A DNA stretch of 64,000 nt from SNAP01 sp049671745 (GCA_049671745.1 JBATVL010000005.1:19807-83806); one strand, 5' to 3'. Shown: positions 17,897-27,741, numbered from the stretch's first letter. Program-made: numbers and translations. The notes: generated by a model not told the origin, from the letters alone.

Positions 17897-18667
17897 ATGA
17901 AAAAATTAAAGATTGCAGATAAAGAATTCTCGTCTAGATTATTTACTGGAACAGGTAAATTCTCTTCAAACATACTTATGGAAGATGCCATTTTAGCATC
18001 AGGTTGCGAACTTGTCACAACTGCACTTAAACGTGTAGACATGAAAAACTCTAATGATGATATTCTTAAGCATTTAAAAGCTCCTCATCTTAATCTTTTA
18101 CCTAATACATCAGGTGTTAGAAATGCTAAAGAAGCTGTGTTCTTGGCACAAATGGCAAGAGAAGCACTTGGTACTAATTGGATAAAACTAGAGATTCATC
18201 CTGATCCTAAATATCTTCTTCCTGACCCTATAGAAACCCTAAAAGCAACAGAAGAATTAGCAAAACTCGGTTTTATTGTTTTACCTTATATTCAAGCCGA
18301 TCCAGTATTGTGTAAATATCTTGAAGAGGCAGGTGCCGCTACTGTTATGCCTTTGGGATCACCTATAGGCACAAATAAAGGAATTAAAACTGAAGAATTA
18401 TTAAAAATAATAATAGAACAATCTAATATTCCTGTTGTTGTTGATGCTGGTATAGGTGCACCATCACATGCTGCTTATGCTATGGAATTAGGAGCAGATG
18501 CTGTTCTTGTAAATACAGCTATTGCAGTTTCTCAAAATCCTGTAGAGATGGCTAAAGCTTTCAAACTAGCTGTTGAAGCAGGTAGGTTAGCTTTTGAATC
18601 AAAGCTTGGTAAGATTTCAGAACATGCAAATGCGAGTAGTCCATTAACTTCATTCTTAAATAACTAA
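17897..18667 (+). CDS. thiG: Thiazole synthase ThiG
   Basis: A 256-residue TIM-barrel enzyme that forms the thiazole ring from DXP, dehydroglycine and ThiS thiocarboxylate. The Schiff-base lysine region WIKLEI and the blocks NTSGVRNAKEAV, VMPLGSPIGTNKGI and VVDAGIGAPSHAAYAMELG are intact. It lies 6 bases after thiE and 6 bases before thiH, as expected for proteins that form a ThiG-ThiH complex. Confidence 0.98.
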   Translation: MKKLKIADKEFSSRLFTGTGKFSSNILMEDAILASGCELVTTALKRVDMKNSNDDILKHLKAPHLNLLPNTSGVRNAKEAVFLAQMAREALGTNWIKLEIHPDPKYLLPDPIETLKATEELAKLGFIVLPYIQADPVLCKYLEEAGAATVMPLGSPIGTNKGIKTEELLKIIIEQSNIPVVVDAGIGAPSHAAYAMELGADAVLVNTAIAVSQNPVEMAKAFKLAVEAGRLAFESKLGKISEHANASSPLTSFLNN

Positions 18668-18673
18668 AACATA

Positions 18674-19783
18674 ATGTCATTTTACGAAGAAATAGATAAA
18701 TATTCATGGGATCAAATCGAAAGTGATATCTCATCGAAGACAGAGCAAGATGTACGTAATGCTTTGGATAAAGAGAATATAGATATAGAGGATTTTAAAG
18801 CTTTAATTTCTGCAGCTGGTGAACCTTTTCTTGAAGAAATGGCGCAAAAAAGTCAACGTTTAACGCAAGAACGTTTCGGCAAAACAATACAATTATATAT
18901 ACCTTTATATCTTTCTAATTACTGCTCAAACAACTGTGTATATTGCGGTTTCTCTTGCAAAAATAATATCAAGAGGAAAGTACTTAATATGGAGGAGATT
19001 AAAGAAGAGATAGAAGTAATAAAAACTTATGGCTACGAACATATTCTACTTGTAGCTGGAGAGGCAAATAGCAAAGCTGATGTTTCTTATTTTAAGGAAG
19101 TTATAGATTATCTACAAAAAGATTTCTCACAGATAGCTCTTGAAGTTCAACCTCTTGATAAAGACGAATACGAAACTCTTAACAAAGTGGGTATGAACTT
19201 TGTATGCGTGTATCAAGAAACTTACAATAAAGAAACTTATCCATCTTATCATCTTAAAGGTAAAAAATCTGACTACCGTTACAGACTAGAAACAGGCGAT
19301 AGATTAGGAGAAGCAAAAGTGCATAAAATAGGAATTGGTTGCTTATTAGGTTTAGAAGATTGGCGTACTGATTCTGTATTTACAGCATTACACCTGCAAT
19401 ATCTAGAAAAAAAATATTGGAGAACTAAATACTCTATCGCACTTCCTCGTTTGCGTCCATCTGAGAGTGGATTTCAACCGAATAGCCCTATTACAGACAA
19501 AGGAATGGTTCAATTAATTTGCGCATATAGACTTCTTAATCAAGAGGTGGAGATTTCTATCTCTACACGTGAAAATAAGAAGTTTAGAGATAATGTAATT
19601 AATTTCGGAGCAACATCATTAAGTGCTGGCTCTAGTACTGAACCAGGGGGGTATGCACATCCAAACAAGGCATTAGAACAATTCTCTATAGATGATGATA
19701 GAACTCCACAAGAGATAGTACAGATGCTTAAAGAAAAAGGATATGAACCTGTCTGGAAAGATTGGGATTCTTCTATGAATTAA
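18674..19783 (+). CDS. thiH: 2-iminoacetate synthase ThiH (radical SAM)
   Basis: A 369-residue radical SAM tyrosine lyase that supplies dehydroglycine under anaerobic conditions. The cluster motif CxxxCxxC is seen in YCSNNCVYCGF. GGYAHP near the end and length are typical. Use of ThiH rather than the oxygen-dependent ThiO agrees with an anaerobic lifestyle. Confidence 0.97.
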   Translation: MSFYEEIDKYSWDQIESDISSKTEQDVRNALDKENIDIEDFKALISAAGEPFLEEMAQKSQRLTQERFGKTIQLYIPLYLSNYCSNNCVYCGFSCKNNIKRKVLNMEEIKEEIEVIKTYGYEHILLVAGEANSKADVSYFKEVIDYLQKDFSQIALEVQPLDKDEYETLNKVGMNFVCVYQETYNKETYPSYHLKGKKSDYRYRLETGDRLGEAKVHKIGIGCLLGLEDWRTDSVFTALHLQYLEKKYWRTKYSIALPRLRPSESGFQPNSPITDKGMVQLICAYRLLNQEVEISISTRENKKFRDNVINFGATSLSAGSSTEPGGYAHPNKALEQFSIDDDRTPQEIVQMLKEKGYEPVWKDWDSSMN

Positions 19784-19820
19784 AATCTTCTTAATAAACA
19801 TCTAAACAAAATATATAATA

Positions 19821-20534
19821 ATGACTACACTTTCAGAAAGCGAAGAAGAGAGATATGCCCGTCATATCGTTTTATCAGAGATAGGCATAAAGGGACAGGA
19901 GAAGCTAAAAAAAGCGAAAGTGCTTATTGTTGGTATTGGAGGACTAGGTTCACCCCTAGCCCTTTACTTATCTGCAGCGGGGATTGGGACAATAGGATTA
20001 ATAGATGATGATTTAATATCTGCATCTAATCTCCAGAGACAAGTTCTATACAATACTGAAGAAATTGGAAAGCCTAAAGTTTTAGTTGCGACTAAAAAAC
20101 TTAAGTTACTTAATCCTAATATAAATTTCATAAGCCATAATGCAAGGTTAGAAGATAAAAATGCACCTATTATTATTGAAAATTATGATATTGTTGTAGA
20201 TGGATGTGATAATCTTGTTACTCGTTATCTTATTGATAAAACATGTAAAGAATTAGATAAGATTTACGTTTATGGATCTATATCTGAATTTACTGGACAA
20301 GTTTCTGTTTTCGATTATAAAAAAACAGGATCTTATTCTGATCTATTTCCATATAGTGAAGAAATAATTACTATTTCTCAATCCAAAGGAGTTATTGGTA
20401 TTTTACCAGGAATAATAGGAAATTTTCAAGCTAATGAAGTTTTAAAGACAATTTGTGAGTATGGTGAGAATCTAACAAATAAGCTACTAATGTATGATGC
20501 TCTTAAAAACTCCATTTTAACAATTGAAATATAA
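19821..20534 (+). CDS. thiF: ThiF/MoeB-family adenylyltransferase
   Basis: A 237-residue E1-like enzyme that adenylates the ThiS tail. The nucleotide-binding motif GIGGLGSPLALYLSAAGIG, the ISASNLQRQVLY block and VVDGCDN are intact. The two CxxC zinc pairs found in MoeB and many ThiF proteins are absent: the first position reads GSYSDLFP, and the C-terminal pair is missing. I recall Bacteroides ThiF being similar, so this may be a lineage trait. It is the last gene of the thiamine operon, convergent with the next gene. Confidence 0.93.
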   Translation: MTTLSESEEERYARHIVLSEIGIKGQEKLKKAKVLIVGIGGLGSPLALYLSAAGIGTIGLIDDDLISASNLQRQVLYNTEEIGKPKVLVATKKLKLLNPNINFISHNARLEDKNAPIIIENYDIVVDGCDNLVTRYLIDKTCKELDKIYVYGSISEFTGQVSVFDYKKTGSYSDLFPYSEEIITISQSKGVIGILPGIIGNFQANEVLKTICEYGENLTNKLLMYDALKNSILTIEI

Positions 20535-20543
20535 TATTAAATT

Positions 20544-21002
20544 TTATAATCCTGTATTTAGCTTACGCTCAAGTTTAAGACTTAATTGTTTTAACATACG
20601 GACCTGTCTAAAAAGAGTAATTAACCAGTTCATGCCAGCAAGCCAACAAAAACAAATTAAGGCGTCATCCCACTTATGAAGAAAAACAAAACTCAACAAA
20701 GCTGCAAAGAGACAAAGCAATATTGTTCGCAAAATTGAAAACTTGTATTGGATCTCTATACTCCCATCTTCCTCTTTAATATAAATCAAACTACCCTTAT
20801 CTATAGCATACATAATATTCCAATCTTCCTCTATCTTAAATAACTTGTTAGTAAATTCAAGTAGATTATTCTTGATATACACATTATCTGCTTTTCTATC
20901 AATAAATTCTTTTTTGAAAAAGGGAAGAATATCACAATGCCTATCTAAACAACTAGAATTTAAAAATATTCTTCTTTTTAATAAGATTTTAAATGGAAAC
21001 AT
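20544..21002 (-). CDS. Hypothetical protein with two membrane helices
   Basis: A 152-residue protein not recognised as any family. The first ~95 residues are soluble (EEDWNIMYAIDKGSLIYI is part of it). They are followed by a hydrophobic hairpin (about residues 96-113 and 117-133) and a basic C-terminus. No signal peptide is seen. It is convergent with thiF and has a 258-base gap upstream holding three ACATGT palindromes. Confidence 0.55.
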   Translation of the reverse strand: MFPFKILLKRRIFLNSSCLDRHCDILPFFKKEFIDRKADNVYIKNNLLEFTNKLFKIEEDWNIMYAIDKGSLIYIKEEDGSIEIQYKFSILRTILLCLFAALLSFVFLHKWDDALICFCWLAGMNWLITLFRQVRMLKQLSLKLERKLNTGL

Positions 21003-21173
21003 ATTTCTCTTTTAATGAACAAAAAAGGTATAAAACTAAAAGTATATTTCTCCTTATTTTTAGACCTTACCTGTATTTAGGGAAGATTATATATGACTTT
21101 ACTAAATTAGTCCAAAAGGCAATCCTAGCTTATAAAATACATTCCAAAGGAAACTAAATTTATGTAAATAAAA

Positions 21174-21201
21174 ACATGTAAGCACATGTTATAAAACATG
21201 T
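21174..21201. repeat. Three ACATGT palindromes spaced about one helical turn apart
   Basis: ACATGT occurs at 21174, 21184 and 21196 in the gap between the Crp/Fnr gene and the hypothetical gene (both minus strand). The copies at 21184 and 21196 can also form a small hairpin that might be a weak terminator for the regulator gene. Confidence 0.4.
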
Positions 21202-21260
21202 TTAAACATTTTTACATATTATTGATTCTTGTATAAAAATTAACTAAAATAAAAAAAGAA

Positions 21261-21935
21261 CTACAAACCAGCAACATTATCCTTAAGAGCCTGAATATCA
21301 AGAATTCTAATATCGGAACGTTTAAGTTCTATCACTTTATAATTTACAAATTGTTTTAAAGTTCTTGCTAAAGATGGACGAGCTACTCCAAGAAAATCTG
21401 CCAACTGTGTTTGATTCTGTGACATAGTAAAATTAATTATTCTTCCATTTTGAGTCTGCTGAAGAATGAAATGTGCTAATTTTGATTTTAAGTCCTTAAG
21501 TGAAAGTATACTTAAACGAGAACTTAAAAATTGTGCTTTGCTTGATACCATATTTAAATAATTAACAAGAATAGTCTCATCCTCTTGAAGAAGTTTAATA
21601 AATTCAGGCTTGGGTATAATAATTAGTTTACAAGCTGTATTTGAAATAACATTAACCGGATAACGATTATTTTTACCAAACAAAAAAGCTGAGGCAATTG
21701 CATTAGGAGCTGGAATATCCTCTACTTTTAGAACCTTTCCACTCATATCAGTCATTTCTCCTCTAAGAATACCTTCTTCTATTATTATCAAAGCATTACA
21801 CTCCTCTTGAGCTAATTTTATTAAAGACTCTTTAGTATAAGTTTTTATTTGAAAATTTAAACCATGTAAAAGCATCTCCAACTTTGCTGGTTTAACTCCT
21901 CTGAAAAGAGGGCTGTTCGTTAATATAGTATACAT
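21261..21935 (-). CDS. Crp/Fnr-family transcription regulator
   Basis: A 224-residue regulator: N-terminal cyclic-nucleotide-binding-like beta-roll (about residues 10-125), dimer helix (about 128-160) and C-terminal winged helix with recognition-helix segment FLGVARPSLARTLKQF. The start MYTILTNSPLFRGV at 21935 is preferred over 21980 because Crp/Fnr proteins of this group begin with this helix. There is no N-terminal cysteine set for an iron-sulfur cluster. Its targets are unknown; the neighbouring symporter gene lies upstream on the same strand, 159 bases away. Confidence 0.88.
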   Translation of the reverse strand: MYTILTNSPLFRGVKPAKLEMLLHGLNFQIKTYTKESLIKLAQEECNALIIIEEGILRGEMTDMSGKVLKVEDIPAPNAIASAFLFGKNNRYPVNVISNTACKLIIIPKPEFIKLLQEDETILVNYLNMVSSKAQFLSSRLSILSLKDLKSKLAHFILQQTQNGRIINFTMSQNQTQLADFLGVARPSLARTLKQFVNYKVIELKRSDIRILDIQALKDNVAGL

Positions 21936-22094
21936 TTGTTTTAATCTTTTAATATAAACATTCAGATTCTTTACATTCAATATTAATTATATATGCTACG
22001 CTTATTCCTTTTACCCATGTATATAAAACATATAATCTTCTTCATTTCACATCCATTATACACACTTAGTAAGATACATTAAAATAAAACCAAG

Positions 22095-23603
22095 TTATAC
22101 AAGAAATAAATTAGATAGATAGAATCCAACTAAACTTAATATTGTTACCGCTATTGGATCTAACATTATACCAACCTTTACCATATTAAAAATTTTCAAC
22201 TCACCGCTAGCGAATATAACTGCATTAGGAGGTGTTCCCATTGGCAGAGAGAATACACAACTCATTGCCAATATCATTGGTGCAGCAAAAGCAACTGGAC
22301 TCATTCCAAATGCAACTCCTATACTAGCTATTATTGGTAAAAAAATAGTTGCTAAAGCAGTATTACTCATAAGTTCTGTCATCAACACTAGCACAAACAT
22401 TAAGATCAAAGATAAAATAGTAAATGAAACACCTTGAATACTTGTTATATAATTAGCAAAAAGATTTAATATACCTGTACTTCCTAATGCAGAAGCGATA
22501 CTTAGACCTCCTCCAAAAAGAATTAGAACTCCCCATGGCAGTTTAGATGTATCTTTCCATTCTAAAAGACGTTCTCCTGATTTTCTAGAAGTTGGGATTA
22601 TAAAAAACAATACTCCTATTAGAACTGCTATAGACGTATCACCTATATTAATATCAAAAAGACTATTAATTAAACTTCTTGTTATCCACATAAGAGCAGC
22701 AGAACAAAAAAGAATAAGAGTTCTTATTTCTTCTGTTTTCATTGTCCCCATTTCTTTTAATTCTTTATCTACCATTTCCGAGAATCCATCTATATAACCC
22801 ATTTTATTAGGATAAACAATTTTAGTAACTAATAAGTACATTGCAGTTATAATCACTATAACCACTGGTAGTGCAAAAAGCATCCAATCAAGAAAACCTA
22901 CCTCAACATTATAAGCAGTACGAATATAACCTGCTAAAATTGCATTAGGAGGGGTTCCTATTAATGTTCCCATTCCGCCTATATTAGCACCATAGGCCAT
23001 GCCCAAAAGCATAGATATCTTTAAGTTTTGCACATTTTTAGGATTAACTCTTGTGTTTTTTGATATCATATCTACTACAGAAAGGATAATAGGTAACATC
23101 ATTACTGCCGTAGCAGTATTTGAAATCCACATACTCAAAAAAGCAGAAGCAACTACAAAACCTAATACTATATTATCGGCCTTTCCACCCATTACTTTTA
23201 GGATTGTAAGTGCAATTCTTCTATGTAAAGTCCATTTTTCTAAGGCTAAAGCAATAAGAAAACCTCCAAGAAAAAGAAATATTACTGAGGAACTATAAGG
23301 TGCTGCTACATCAGCCATTTTAACTATTGAAAAAGTAGGTAGAATGATTAAAGGCAATAAAGAAGTAACTGGCAAAGGCATAAACTCAGTTATCCACCAA
23401 GTTAACATCCATAAGACCAAAGCTATAATATGATGTGTTCTTGCATCCATAAACGGAAAAGGAGTATAATACATAGAAAGACAAAAAAGAACTGGACCTA
23501 ATAAATTAAAAAACAATTTAAGAATATATGTAAAACTTAAACCTCCGCCTCTCTGACGATGAAGTTTATCTATTGGCTTCCATCCTTTTGACATTACTGA
23601 CAT
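22095..23603 (-). CDS. DASS-family (SLC13) sodium/dicarboxylate-type symporter
   Basis: A 502-residue inner-membrane transporter with 11 or more predicted helices. Both SNT signatures of the divalent anion:Na+ symporter family are present (WISNTATAVMMLP and TELMSNTALATIFLP), each followed by a helix. The substrate is probably succinate, malate or a similar dicarboxylate, but sulfate relatives exist and cannot be excluded. The first 25 residues form a charged cytosolic N-terminus. A dicarboxylate role would fit the malic enzyme and propionate pathway genes in this window. Confidence 0.9.
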   Translation of the reverse strand: MSVMSKGWKPIDKLHRQRGGGLSFTYILKLFFNLLGPVLFCLSMYYTPFPFMDARTHHIIALVLWMLTWWITEFMPLPVTSLLPLIILPTFSIVKMADVAAPYSSSVIFLFLGGFLIALALEKWTLHRRIALTILKVMGGKADNIVLGFVVASAFLSMWISNTATAVMMLPIILSVVDMISKNTRVNPKNVQNLKISMLLGMAYGANIGGMGTLIGTPPNAILAGYIRTAYNVEVGFLDWMLFALPVVIVIITAMYLLVTKIVYPNKMGYIDGFSEMVDKELKEMGTMKTEEIRTLILFCSAALMWITRSLINSLFDINIGDTSIAVLIGVLFFIIPTSRKSGERLLEWKDTSKLPWGVLILFGGGLSIASALGSTGILNLFANYITSIQGVSFTILSLILMFVLVLMTELMSNTALATIFLPIIASIGVAFGMSPVAFAAPMILAMSCVFSLPMGTPPNAVIFASGELKIFNMVKVGIMLDPIAVTILSLVGFYLSNLFLV

Positions 23604-23811
23604 ACTATATTAAATTTATAAATTATTATTTAGAAAAAAAATATCTTTATCTCTAGAGAAGAGATTCGAATAAGTAAGTTTACTTATAATTAATCAAACT
23701 TGAAAGTTAAACTCTTAATCTTTTGTTAAAATTTTATTTGCAGAAGAAGATTCTCACATATATAAATTATCTTTAACATTGGTAAAATCTTATGAACTAA
23801 CTAATACATTT

Positions 23812-25863
23812 ATGAAAAAGCATGTGTACATTATTGGACTTTCTTGTATGATACTAGCTACGGCTTGTGTTAATAAGATAACAAAAAAAGGAATAAAAAA
23901 GGTAAATCCAGATTTTACAAGTAATTCTATGGATTTAGAAGTAAAACCGGGCAAGAACTTCTACTTATACGCTAATGGAAATTGGAAAAAGAACAATCCA
24001 CTTCCTGAGGATAAAAGCCGCTATGGCTCTTTTGATGTCTTAAGAGAAAAAGCAAGAACTGATGTTAAAGAACTCTTGGCTGACGTAATTAGCAACAAGC
24101 ATAAAAAAGGAACTGCTGAACAAAAAATTTCTGATCTATATAATTTGGGTATGGATACAGAACGTCTTGAAAAAGAAGGCATTTCAGCTATTAGACCAGA
24201 ATTAGACAAGATTAGTGCAATGAAAACATCAGAAGATGTAGCTAAACAAATTGCTTATATGCACAAAATGACAGTTAGTACCGTTTTTGGATTAGGTGCT
24301 GGACCTGATCGAAAAGATTCAAATAAGGTAACTGCATTTATAGGACAAGGTGGCCTTGGACTTCCCGATAGAGAATATTATCTATCTGATAATGAGAGAA
24401 TGGTTGCGATACGAATTGCATATGTTCAACACATCACTAAAATGATTTCTTTTTGTGGTGTAAATAAAAGTGAAGCAAGTACAAGAGCTGAGAGAATTCT
24501 TTCTTTAGAAACTAGACTAGCTAAAGCTTCTATGAAAAGAGAAGATAGACGAGATCCATATAAAACATATAATCCGATGTCTTTTCAAGACATAAGCAAA
24601 TTGGTCTCAAATCTAAATTTTGACGCATATTTGAATACTATTGGACTTAAATATAGAGGTGAATTTATTGTCTCGCAACCAGATTTCTTTAGAGAAGTAA
24701 ACAAGATGTTACAAGACGTTGAACTTGAGGCATGGAAAGACTACTTAAAATGGAATCTTATGAATTCTTCAGCAAACTATCTTAATAAAGCAATAGTTAA
24801 ACAAGATTTTGATTTCTATCAAAAAACACTTTCGGGAAAACCTATTATGGAGGCTAGATGGAAGACGGTTACTAGTATAGTTAGCAGTGCTTTAGGTGAA
24901 GAAGTTGGTAAACTTTATGTAGAAAAACACTTTCCTCCTCGTGCAAAAGAAAGAATGATTAAATTAGTTACTAATGTAAAGAAAGGTCTTTCTTTAAGAA
25001 TAAAACAACTTGATTGGATGTCTAAAGAAACTAAAATCAAGGCTCAGGCTAAACTTGCTGCAATGAATTTCAAGATTGGATATCCTGATAAATGGAAAGA
25101 TTATTCTAAACTTGTTATTGATAATAAACTCTCTTTCATTGAAAACATGAGAAAGGTTGGGCAATTTCACGAAAAAGAAGATCTTTCTAAAATTGGTGGC
25201 CCTGTAGATAAATCGGAATGGTTTATGACGCCTCAAACTGTAAACGCATATTATAGTCCACAAATGAATGAGATGGCTTTCCCTGCTGCCATTCTTCAAG
25301 CTCCATTCTTCTATCTTGATGCTGATGATGCAGTTAACTATGGTGCTATTGGAGTTGTTATTGGTCATGAAATGACTCATGGATTTGATGACAAAGGTCG
25401 TTTATACGATTTAAAAGGGAATTTAGAAAACTGGTGGTCTAAAGAAGATACTGAAAAATTCAAGAAAAGATCTCAAGTTTTAATCGATAGATTTAACAAC
25501 TTTGTTGTGATTGATGACTTGCATGCTAATGGATCACTTTCTTTAGGAGAGAATATTGCTGATTTAGGTGGACTAAACATCTCATGGACAGCGATAAATG
25601 AGGTATGGAAAAAAGAAAAACCTAATAAAAAAATTGATAACCTAACAGCATCTCAAAGATTCTTTTTGTCATATGCTAGAGTTTGGGCACAAAATATTAG
25701 AGAAAAAGAACAAGTAAGATTGACAAAGGATGATGTTCATTCTCTTGGTCGTTTTAGAGTTATTGGACCACTTCCTAATATACAAGCATGGTACGATGCT
25801 TTCAATATTACAGAAAAGGACGAAATGTATGTTCCTATTGAAAAACGTGCATCTATCTGGTAA
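23812..25863 (+). CDS. M13-family (neprilysin/PepO-like) zinc metallopeptidase, lipoprotein
   Basis: A 683-residue secreted endopeptidase. The ATG at 23812 is chosen because it opens a lipoprotein signal (MKKHVYIIGLSCMILATAC); the in-frame codon at 23779 is 33 bases upstream. The N-terminal M13 domain runs to about residue 430 (ANGNWKKNNPLP near its start). The catalytic domain has HEMTH at 519-523, third zinc ligand Glu580 in ENIADLGG with Asp584, and the substrate-binding NAYYSP. It acts in the periplasm or on the surface, probably on peptides. Confidence 0.95.
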   Translation: MKKHVYIIGLSCMILATACVNKITKKGIKKVNPDFTSNSMDLEVKPGKNFYLYANGNWKKNNPLPEDKSRYGSFDVLREKARTDVKELLADVISNKHKKGTAEQKISDLYNLGMDTERLEKEGISAIRPELDKISAMKTSEDVAKQIAYMHKMTVSTVFGLGAGPDRKDSNKVTAFIGQGGLGLPDREYYLSDNERMVAIRIAYVQHITKMISFCGVNKSEASTRAERILSLETRLAKASMKREDRRDPYKTYNPMSFQDISKLVSNLNFDAYLNTIGLKYRGEFIVSQPDFFREVNKMLQDVELEAWKDYLKWNLMNSSANYLNKAIVKQDFDFYQKTLSGKPIMEARWKTVTSIVSSALGEEVGKLYVEKHFPPRAKERMIKLVTNVKKGLSLRIKQLDWMSKETKIKAQAKLAAMNFKIGYPDKWKDYSKLVIDNKLSFIENMRKVGQFHEKEDLSKIGGPVDKSEWFMTPQTVNAYYSPQMNEMAFPAAILQAPFFYLDADDAVNYGAIGVVIGHEMTHGFDDKGRLYDLKGNLENWWSKEDTEKFKKRSQVLIDRFNNFVVIDDLHANGSLSLGENIADLGGLNISWTAINEVWKKEKPNKKIDNLTASQRFFLSYARVWAQNIREKEQVRLTKDDVHSLGRFRVIGPLPNIQAWYDAFNITEKDEMYVPIEKRASIW

Positions 25864-25888
25864 AACAAATATATATTTGGGAATATAA

Positions 25889-25924
25889 AATGGAGTTACC
25901 ATAACAGGTAACTCCATTTCTTTT
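25889..25924 (+). terminator. Intrinsic terminator after the M13 peptidase gene
   Basis: Perfect stem TGGAGTTACC / GGTAACTCCA with a 6-base loop (ATAACA), followed by TTTCTTTTA. Confidence 0.88.
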
Positions 25925-25986
25925 ATGAGTCTTGTTAATTTATTTAATAAAATTTGTATCTTTACTATGAACATTAAAACAAAATA

Positions 25987-27015
25987 ATGAAAAATAGAGG
26001 TTTCGGAAGTGACAATTTCTCAGGAGTTATTCCTGAGGTTATGAAAGCACTTAAAGATGCAAATATTAGTCATGAAGTATCTTATGGTGCTGATGATTTC
26101 TCAGAAAGTTGTATAAAGAAATTCAAAACACTTTTTGGAGAAGAGATTGAAGTATTCTTTACATTTAATGGCACTGCAGCCAATACTATCGCTATTGCCT
26201 CATGTACAAACTCATTTAATGCTGTTGTTTGTGCAGAAACCGCACATATTCACGTCGATGAATGTGGTTCCATAGAAAAATTCACAGGCTGTAAGGTTCT
26301 TACTCTTCCAACATTTGACGGTAAAATAAATCCAGAATTAATAGAAAATCACATGCACGGTTTTCATGATCAACATCACTCTCAACCAAAAGTTATTTCT
26401 ATCACGCAGAGTACAGAACTCGGAACCGTTTATACAGTAGAAGAACTAAAAAGCATTTGTGATTATGCTCATTCTTTTGGAATATATGTTCATATGGACG
26501 GAGCTAGAATTGCTAATGCTGTTGCATATCTTGATATAGATCTTAAATGCATTACTAAGGATGTTGGGATTGATATACTTTCGTTTGGAGGAACTAAAAA
26601 TGGAATGATGTTTGGTGAGTCTATCATTTATTTCAACAAAGACCTTGCAACTAACGCTAAATATATTCGTAAACAAGGAATGCAATTATATTCTAAAATG
26701 CGATTTATTGCAGCTCAGTTTGAAGCTATCTTAACAGACGATTTGTGGCTTAAAACAGCAAGGCACGCTAATGCAATGGCTTGTCTTCTTGCTAGAGAAA
26801 TTTCTAATATTCCACAAATAAAAATAACACAAGAAGTTCAAGCAAATGAAGTATTTGCAATTATTCCTCGAGAAACCATACCTAAACTTCAGGAAAAAGT
26901 TTTCTTTTATACTTGGGATGAATCAGCTGCTGAAGTTAGATGGGTTTGTTCTTTTGATACCACAGAACATGATATTATGTCGTTTGTTGATCTTCTTAAA
27001 GAAGAATTATCATAA
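25987..27015 (+). CDS. ltaE: Low-specificity L-threonine aldolase (PLP)
   Basis: A 342-residue fold-type I PLP enzyme cleaving threonine/allo-threonine to glycine and acetaldehyde. The PLP lysine lies in SFGGTKNG (Lys204); the PLP aspartate/histidine region is HMDGARIANA and the ring-stacking segment is ETAHIHVDE. Length is typical. A possible weak promoter with TATCTTTA at 25956 lies 31 bases upstream. Confidence 0.93.
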   Translation: MKNRGFGSDNFSGVIPEVMKALKDANISHEVSYGADDFSESCIKKFKTLFGEEIEVFFTFNGTAANTIAIASCTNSFNAVVCAETAHIHVDECGSIEKFTGCKVLTLPTFDGKINPELIENHMHGFHDQHHSQPKVISITQSTELGTVYTVEELKSICDYAHSFGIYVHMDGARIANAVAYLDIDLKCITKDVGIDILSFGGTKNGMMFGESIIYFNKDLATNAKYIRKQGMQLYSKMRFIAAQFEAILTDDLWLKTARHANAMACLLAREISNIPQIKITQEVQANEVFAIIPRETIPKLQEKVFFYTWDESAAEVRWVCSFDTTEHDIMSFVDLLKEELS

Positions 27016-27029
27016 ATGGATTTTTAGCA

Positions 27030-27037
27030 TATCTTTG
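27030..27037 (+). promoter_or_regulatory. -7 box immediately before the MnmD-like gene
   Basis: TATCTTTG is an exact TAnnTTTG match ending 5 bases before the ATG at 27043. If used, transcription would begin at or next to the start codon, giving a leaderless mRNA. Confidence 0.4.
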
Positions 27038-27042
27038 CATAT

Positions 27043-27696
27043 ATGAAAGAAAGAATTTTTACAACAACAAAAGATGGCTCACAAACTATATACATCCCTG
27101 CATTAGATGAACATTATCACTCAACCAATGGAGCAATACAAGAGGCACAGATAGTATATATTCAGGCTGCTCTAGATTATTGCAAGAAGGATGAAATCAA
27201 TGTTTTTGAAGCAGGTTTTGGAACAGGTTTAAATGCCTATCTTACTATGCTAGAGTCTAAAAAGAAAATATCTTATACTTCTATTGAATTATACCCTCTC
27301 ACTGAAAAGGAATACTCTTCTCTAAATCATCATAAAATTATTTTAAATGGTTCTGAGAAATCTTTCCTTAAGCTTCACAAAGCAAAATGGGGTGAATTTT
27401 GCAATATCAATGAAAATTTTAGATTAAAAAAAATTAATGAAGATTTAACCTTACATTCTTTTGAGAAAGGATATGACGTTATTTATTTTGATGCGTTTGC
27501 TCCTGATGTTCAGCCACATCTATGGACAGAAGATCTTTTTAAGAAGATATACGACTCGATGAATTCTGGAGGAATTCTAACTACTTATTGTGTTAAAGGC
27601 ATAGTTAAAAGAGCTCTTAAATCATGTGGTTTTAAAATTGAAAAATTACCTGGAGCCATAGGCAAGAGAGAAATGCTTAGAGCCATTAAGGAATAA
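27043..27696 (+). CDS. mnmD: MnmD-like tRNA (mnm5s2U34) methyltransferase
   Basis: A 217-residue SAM-dependent methyltransferase of the MnmC N-terminal family. The SAM-binding motif is VFEAGFGTGLNAYLT, the active-site loop YFDAFAPDVQPHLWT, and the C-terminal TYCVKGIVKRAL and PGAIGKREMLRA are characteristic. It is expected to methylate nm5U34 to mnm5U34 in tRNA. The oxidoreductase half of fused MnmC is absent, as in other standalone MnmD proteins. Confidence 0.9.
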   Translation: MKERIFTTTKDGSQTIYIPALDEHYHSTNGAIQEAQIVYIQAALDYCKKDEINVFEAGFGTGLNAYLTMLESKKKISYTSIELYPLTEKEYSSLNHHKIILNGSEKSFLKLHKAKWGEFCNINENFRLKKINEDLTLHSFEKGYDVIYFDAFAPDVQPHLWTEDLFKKIYDSMNSGGILTTYCVKGIVKRALKSCGFKIEKLPGAIGKREMLRAIKE

Positions 27697-27741
27697 TGGA
27701 AAATTCTTACATTACATATAATGAAATACAATTAAATCTTT

